From a virus: a DNA stretch of 23,134 nt. Under the pieces are notes generated by a model that searched no databases, was not told the origin of the DNA, and saw nothing but the letters and a program-made list of their open reading frames with translations. The translations under genes were made by a program, and so were the position numbers. The stretch is from positions 1-23,134 of IMG/VR virus record IMGVR_UViG_3300021197_001115; one strand, written 5' to 3'. Below are positions 21,970 to 23,134 of the stretch, in pieces. The first letter of the stretch is position 1, and every line of letters starts with the position of its first letter.

Positions 21970-22550
21970 GATGTACGCTCCTTTTTAAATATACGTTCGT
22001 ATTCGTCTTGCCTTGTTTTTACAACTTCCTCGTAATACTCGGCTGGCCATTTTTCATAATAACCTATCTTATGTAGTTTGCAACTTGCTTCATACAACTG
22101 TTTAAACTTCTGTACCAACATCATAGAATAAGCAAGATCTGTGTGATATTCAAAATTATCAGTGGGTTCAACTAAAAATTCTTGTTCTTCAACTGAAGCA
22201 GGATTACTAGGATGAAAACCCATAAAATAAACATCTCGTTTATTATAGGTTTTATTATAAAAATCTATCTTATCTTGAAATTGTTCAGGTGTATATTGAT
22301 CCCAAAAAGGATCACAAAATATGATTATATCGTGTTTCTTTTTATTCCAATCTTTTAATACATTTGTGAGGTGCTTTTCATATTTGGTTTTGTCAGATCT
22401 AACCTCTATTCTTAGCTTACCATCTTTTCTCCACTTCGCAGCAAAAGGACATGCTGGAAAGCCTAGATGTTTATTCATTGGTTCTAAGACATTCTTAGAC
22501 CAATCAATTACATCATCTTTTATTTTTTCTGCTTGTTTTTTTCGAGACAA
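21966..22550 (-). CDS. CPFA/FHP-motif protein, DUF1415-like by motif layout (194 aa)
   Basis: The N-terminal part reads DDVIDWSKNVLEPMNKHLGF with PACPFAAKW following (CPFA at 34-37), then HDIIIFCDPFWDQYTPEQFQ and later KRDVYFMGFHPSNPAS (FHP at 112-114). This order, W...CPFA...strand...FHP, resembles DUF1415 proteins, whose function is unknown; similarity is at motif level only. The C-terminal third is Tyr/Lys/Glu-rich and helical. It begins at TTG 22550, inside the end of the DUF5872-like gene (38-bp overlap); no good Shine-Dalgarno site is visible, so the true start may be the ATG at codon 25 (22478). There is no signal or membrane segment. It lies among small basic virion-operon genes. Confidence 0.65.
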   Translation of the reverse strand: MSRKKQAEKIKDDVIDWSKNVLEPMNKHLGFPACPFAAKWRKDGKLRIEVRSDKTKYEKHLTNVLKDWNKKKHDIIIFCDPFWDQYTPEQFQDKIDFYNKTYNKRDVYFMGFHPSNPASVEEQEFLVEPTDNFEYHTDLAYSMMLVQKFKQLYEASCKLHKIGYYEKWPAEYYEEVVKTRQDEYERIFKKERTS

Positions 22551-22785
22551 TTGTTTTTACATTGGTGGGTTTACCACCTGGATTGCCAGCAGCACGTTTT
22601 CTTCGTACTGCTGACGCTTTTTGAGATGTGCTCATACCTCTTGCTTTTGCAAGTGGGACACATTTTGGATATTTTCTTTTTGAACCTTTAGACCTACCGC
22701 AGGGTTGGTACTTACCATCTTTTTTAGGTGCACCAATGTCCACCCATTTTTCTTTCACCCAAGCACGTAAACCTTTTTTAGCCAT
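22513..22785 (-). CDS. DUF5872-like small basic phage protein (90 aa)
   Basis: The sequence LRAWVKEKWVDIGAPKKDGK, then YQPCGRSKGSKRKYPKCVPL, AKARGMSTSQKASAVRRKRA and GNPGGKPTNVKTI follows the pattern I know as the DUF5872 family: W-V-x-E-x-W-V-D-I-G, a CGR...KYPKC pair (C29, C42) and MSxSQ...AVRRKR, then GGKPTNV. It is very basic, with two cysteines that could bind metal. It is found in phages and some other viruses; its role is unknown and may involve the virion or packaged DNA. ATG 22785 overlaps the stop of the 35-aa gene (TAATG). The C-terminus overlaps the start region of the next gene. Confidence 0.72.
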   Translation of the reverse strand: MAKKGLRAWVKEKWVDIGAPKKDGKYQPCGRSKGSKRKYPKCVPLAKARGMSTSQKASAVRRKRAAGNPGGKPTNVKTIVSKKTSRKNKR

Positions 22786-22892
22786 TACCAGATTTGATTA
22801 TAAATGGCCCAAAGAACAACTAACGCAAAAACAGCAGCTATCGCTTTGCCTTTTTTGTTTAAGCCATTCCACTTATTCCATAATTTTCCCAT
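22785..22892 (-). CDS. 35-aa single-helix membrane protein
   Basis: A 36-codon gene with a near-perfect AGGAGG Shine-Dalgarno site 6 nt before ATG 22892, ending in TAA that overlaps the next ATG. It begins MGKLWNKWNGLNKKGK, a basic Trp-rich N-terminus, followed by a hydrophobic stretch AIAAVFALVVLWAIYN and IW at the end. This predicts one transmembrane helix with the basic end inside. Such small proteins can be holin-like or other late membrane proteins, but the operon position (among virion genes, not next to the lysozyme) does not decide. The strong ribosome binding site suggests high expression. Confidence 0.7.
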   Translation of the reverse strand: MGKLWNKWNGLNKKGKAIAAVFALVVLWAIYNQIW

Positions 22893-22903
22893 GATTTACC
22901 TCC

Positions 22904-23134
22904 TTAGACATAAAGTTTGGTTTTTTTTCTTTTTGAATTTTCAACCATGCCACATCCTGCAGCAACGATTGATCCGCCCTCAGCCATACGATTAGCAGAT
23001 ACGGATTTTCTTTGTTGTGAAATTGTACCACCCATAGCTTTTTTCTTAGCTTTCTTTTTGCCACCAGGTGTTACTTTTCCACTACAAACTGCACTAGCGT
23101 ACATATTTGCATATGCGCTAGGATACACTTTAAA
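22904..23134 (-). CDS. Lys/Gly-rich protein, 5' end cut by window edge
   Basis: The frame is open to the right edge and ends at TAA 22904. The first in-window possible start is GTG 23128, but the frame continues upstream (Phe-Lys) to the edge, so the true start is probably outside. The visible part reads VYPSAYANMYASAVCSGKVT, then a Lys-rich linker (KKKAKKKAMGG), SANRMAEGGSIVAAGCGMVE and NSKRKKTKLYV. The YPSAYAN...VC-x-GK start is a pattern I associate with small marine phage proteins. No function is known. It is followed after 11 bases by the 35-aa membrane protein gene. Confidence 0.65.
   Translation of the reverse strand, partial: FKVYPSAYANMYASAVCSGKVTPGGKKKAKKKAMGGTISQQRKSVSANRMAEGGSIVAAGCGMVENSKRKKTKLYV

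Noticed and set aside
22873-23064. Second minus-strand frame overlapping the right-edge Lys-rich gene
   Set aside because: It runs through the 35-aa gene's Shine-Dalgarno site and start in another frame; the edge gene fits the spacing better and has family-like motifs.
1-23134. CRISPR array, tRNA, insertion sequence, integrase or attachment site
   Set aside because: Nothing with regular direct repeats, a cloverleaf-like sequence or recombinase/transposase motifs was noticed by eye on either strand.

Overview
This window looks like part of the late (virion) region of a tailed phage with a short, podovirus-like tail. All 36 genes I can support lie on the minus strand, so the transcript reads from the right edge (23134) to the left edge (1). 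Genes are packed with 1-bp (TAATG, TAGTG) or 4-bp (ATGA, TTGA) overlaps. The longest untranslated gap is 50 bp, and I see no terminator, tRNA, CRISPR array, insertion sequence or integrase. The DNA is AT-rich and the small Lys/Gly-rich genes resemble those of marine phages of low-GC hosts (SAR11/pelagiphage-like); that host assignment is inference. Portal, major capsid and terminase are not in the window and probably lie beyond an edge.

Right part (23134-19548), in reading order: small basic proteins (a truncated Lys-rich protein, a 35-aa one-helix membrane protein, a DUF5872-like protein, a CPFA/FHP-motif protein and a 50-aa Gly/Lys repeat protein), then head-completion and connector genes (a P22 gp4-like adaptor, a zinc-ribbon protein, a second adaptor) and a small beta-rich virion protein.

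Middle part (19530-16520): a repetitive Ser/Thr/Val-rich beta protein, a tail-fibre protein with a tail-collar-like C-terminus carrying His-x-His motifs, a four-cysteine protein and a small conserved protein. These look like tail or host-recognition genes.

Central accessory island (16515-11341): seven enzymes in a row. Five are divergent 2-oxoglutarate/Fe(II) oxygenase-like proteins, one is a NodU/CmcH-type O-carbamoyltransferase and one is a GT-A type glycosyltransferase. The island sits between fibre genes and the tail-nozzle gene and is strikingly AT-rich. The simplest model is a hydroxylate-then-decorate pathway (hydroxylation, glycosylation, carbamoylation) acting on a tail protein, a host glycan or the phage DNA. 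This is the most interesting part of the window.

Left part (11317-1): a P22 gp10-like tail nozzle protein, three small virion-type proteins, four large Gln/Ala/Gly-rich or helical proteins that look like internal or ejection proteins (314, 294, 626, 951 aa), a Pro/Met-rich protein, a 32-aa micro-gene, a T4-type lysozyme with an intact Glu-Asp-Thr triad, and five small genes, mostly Lys-rich, the last running off the left edge. Nine genes shorter than about 70 codons were recovered from spacing, Shine-Dalgarno sites and stop/start overlaps.
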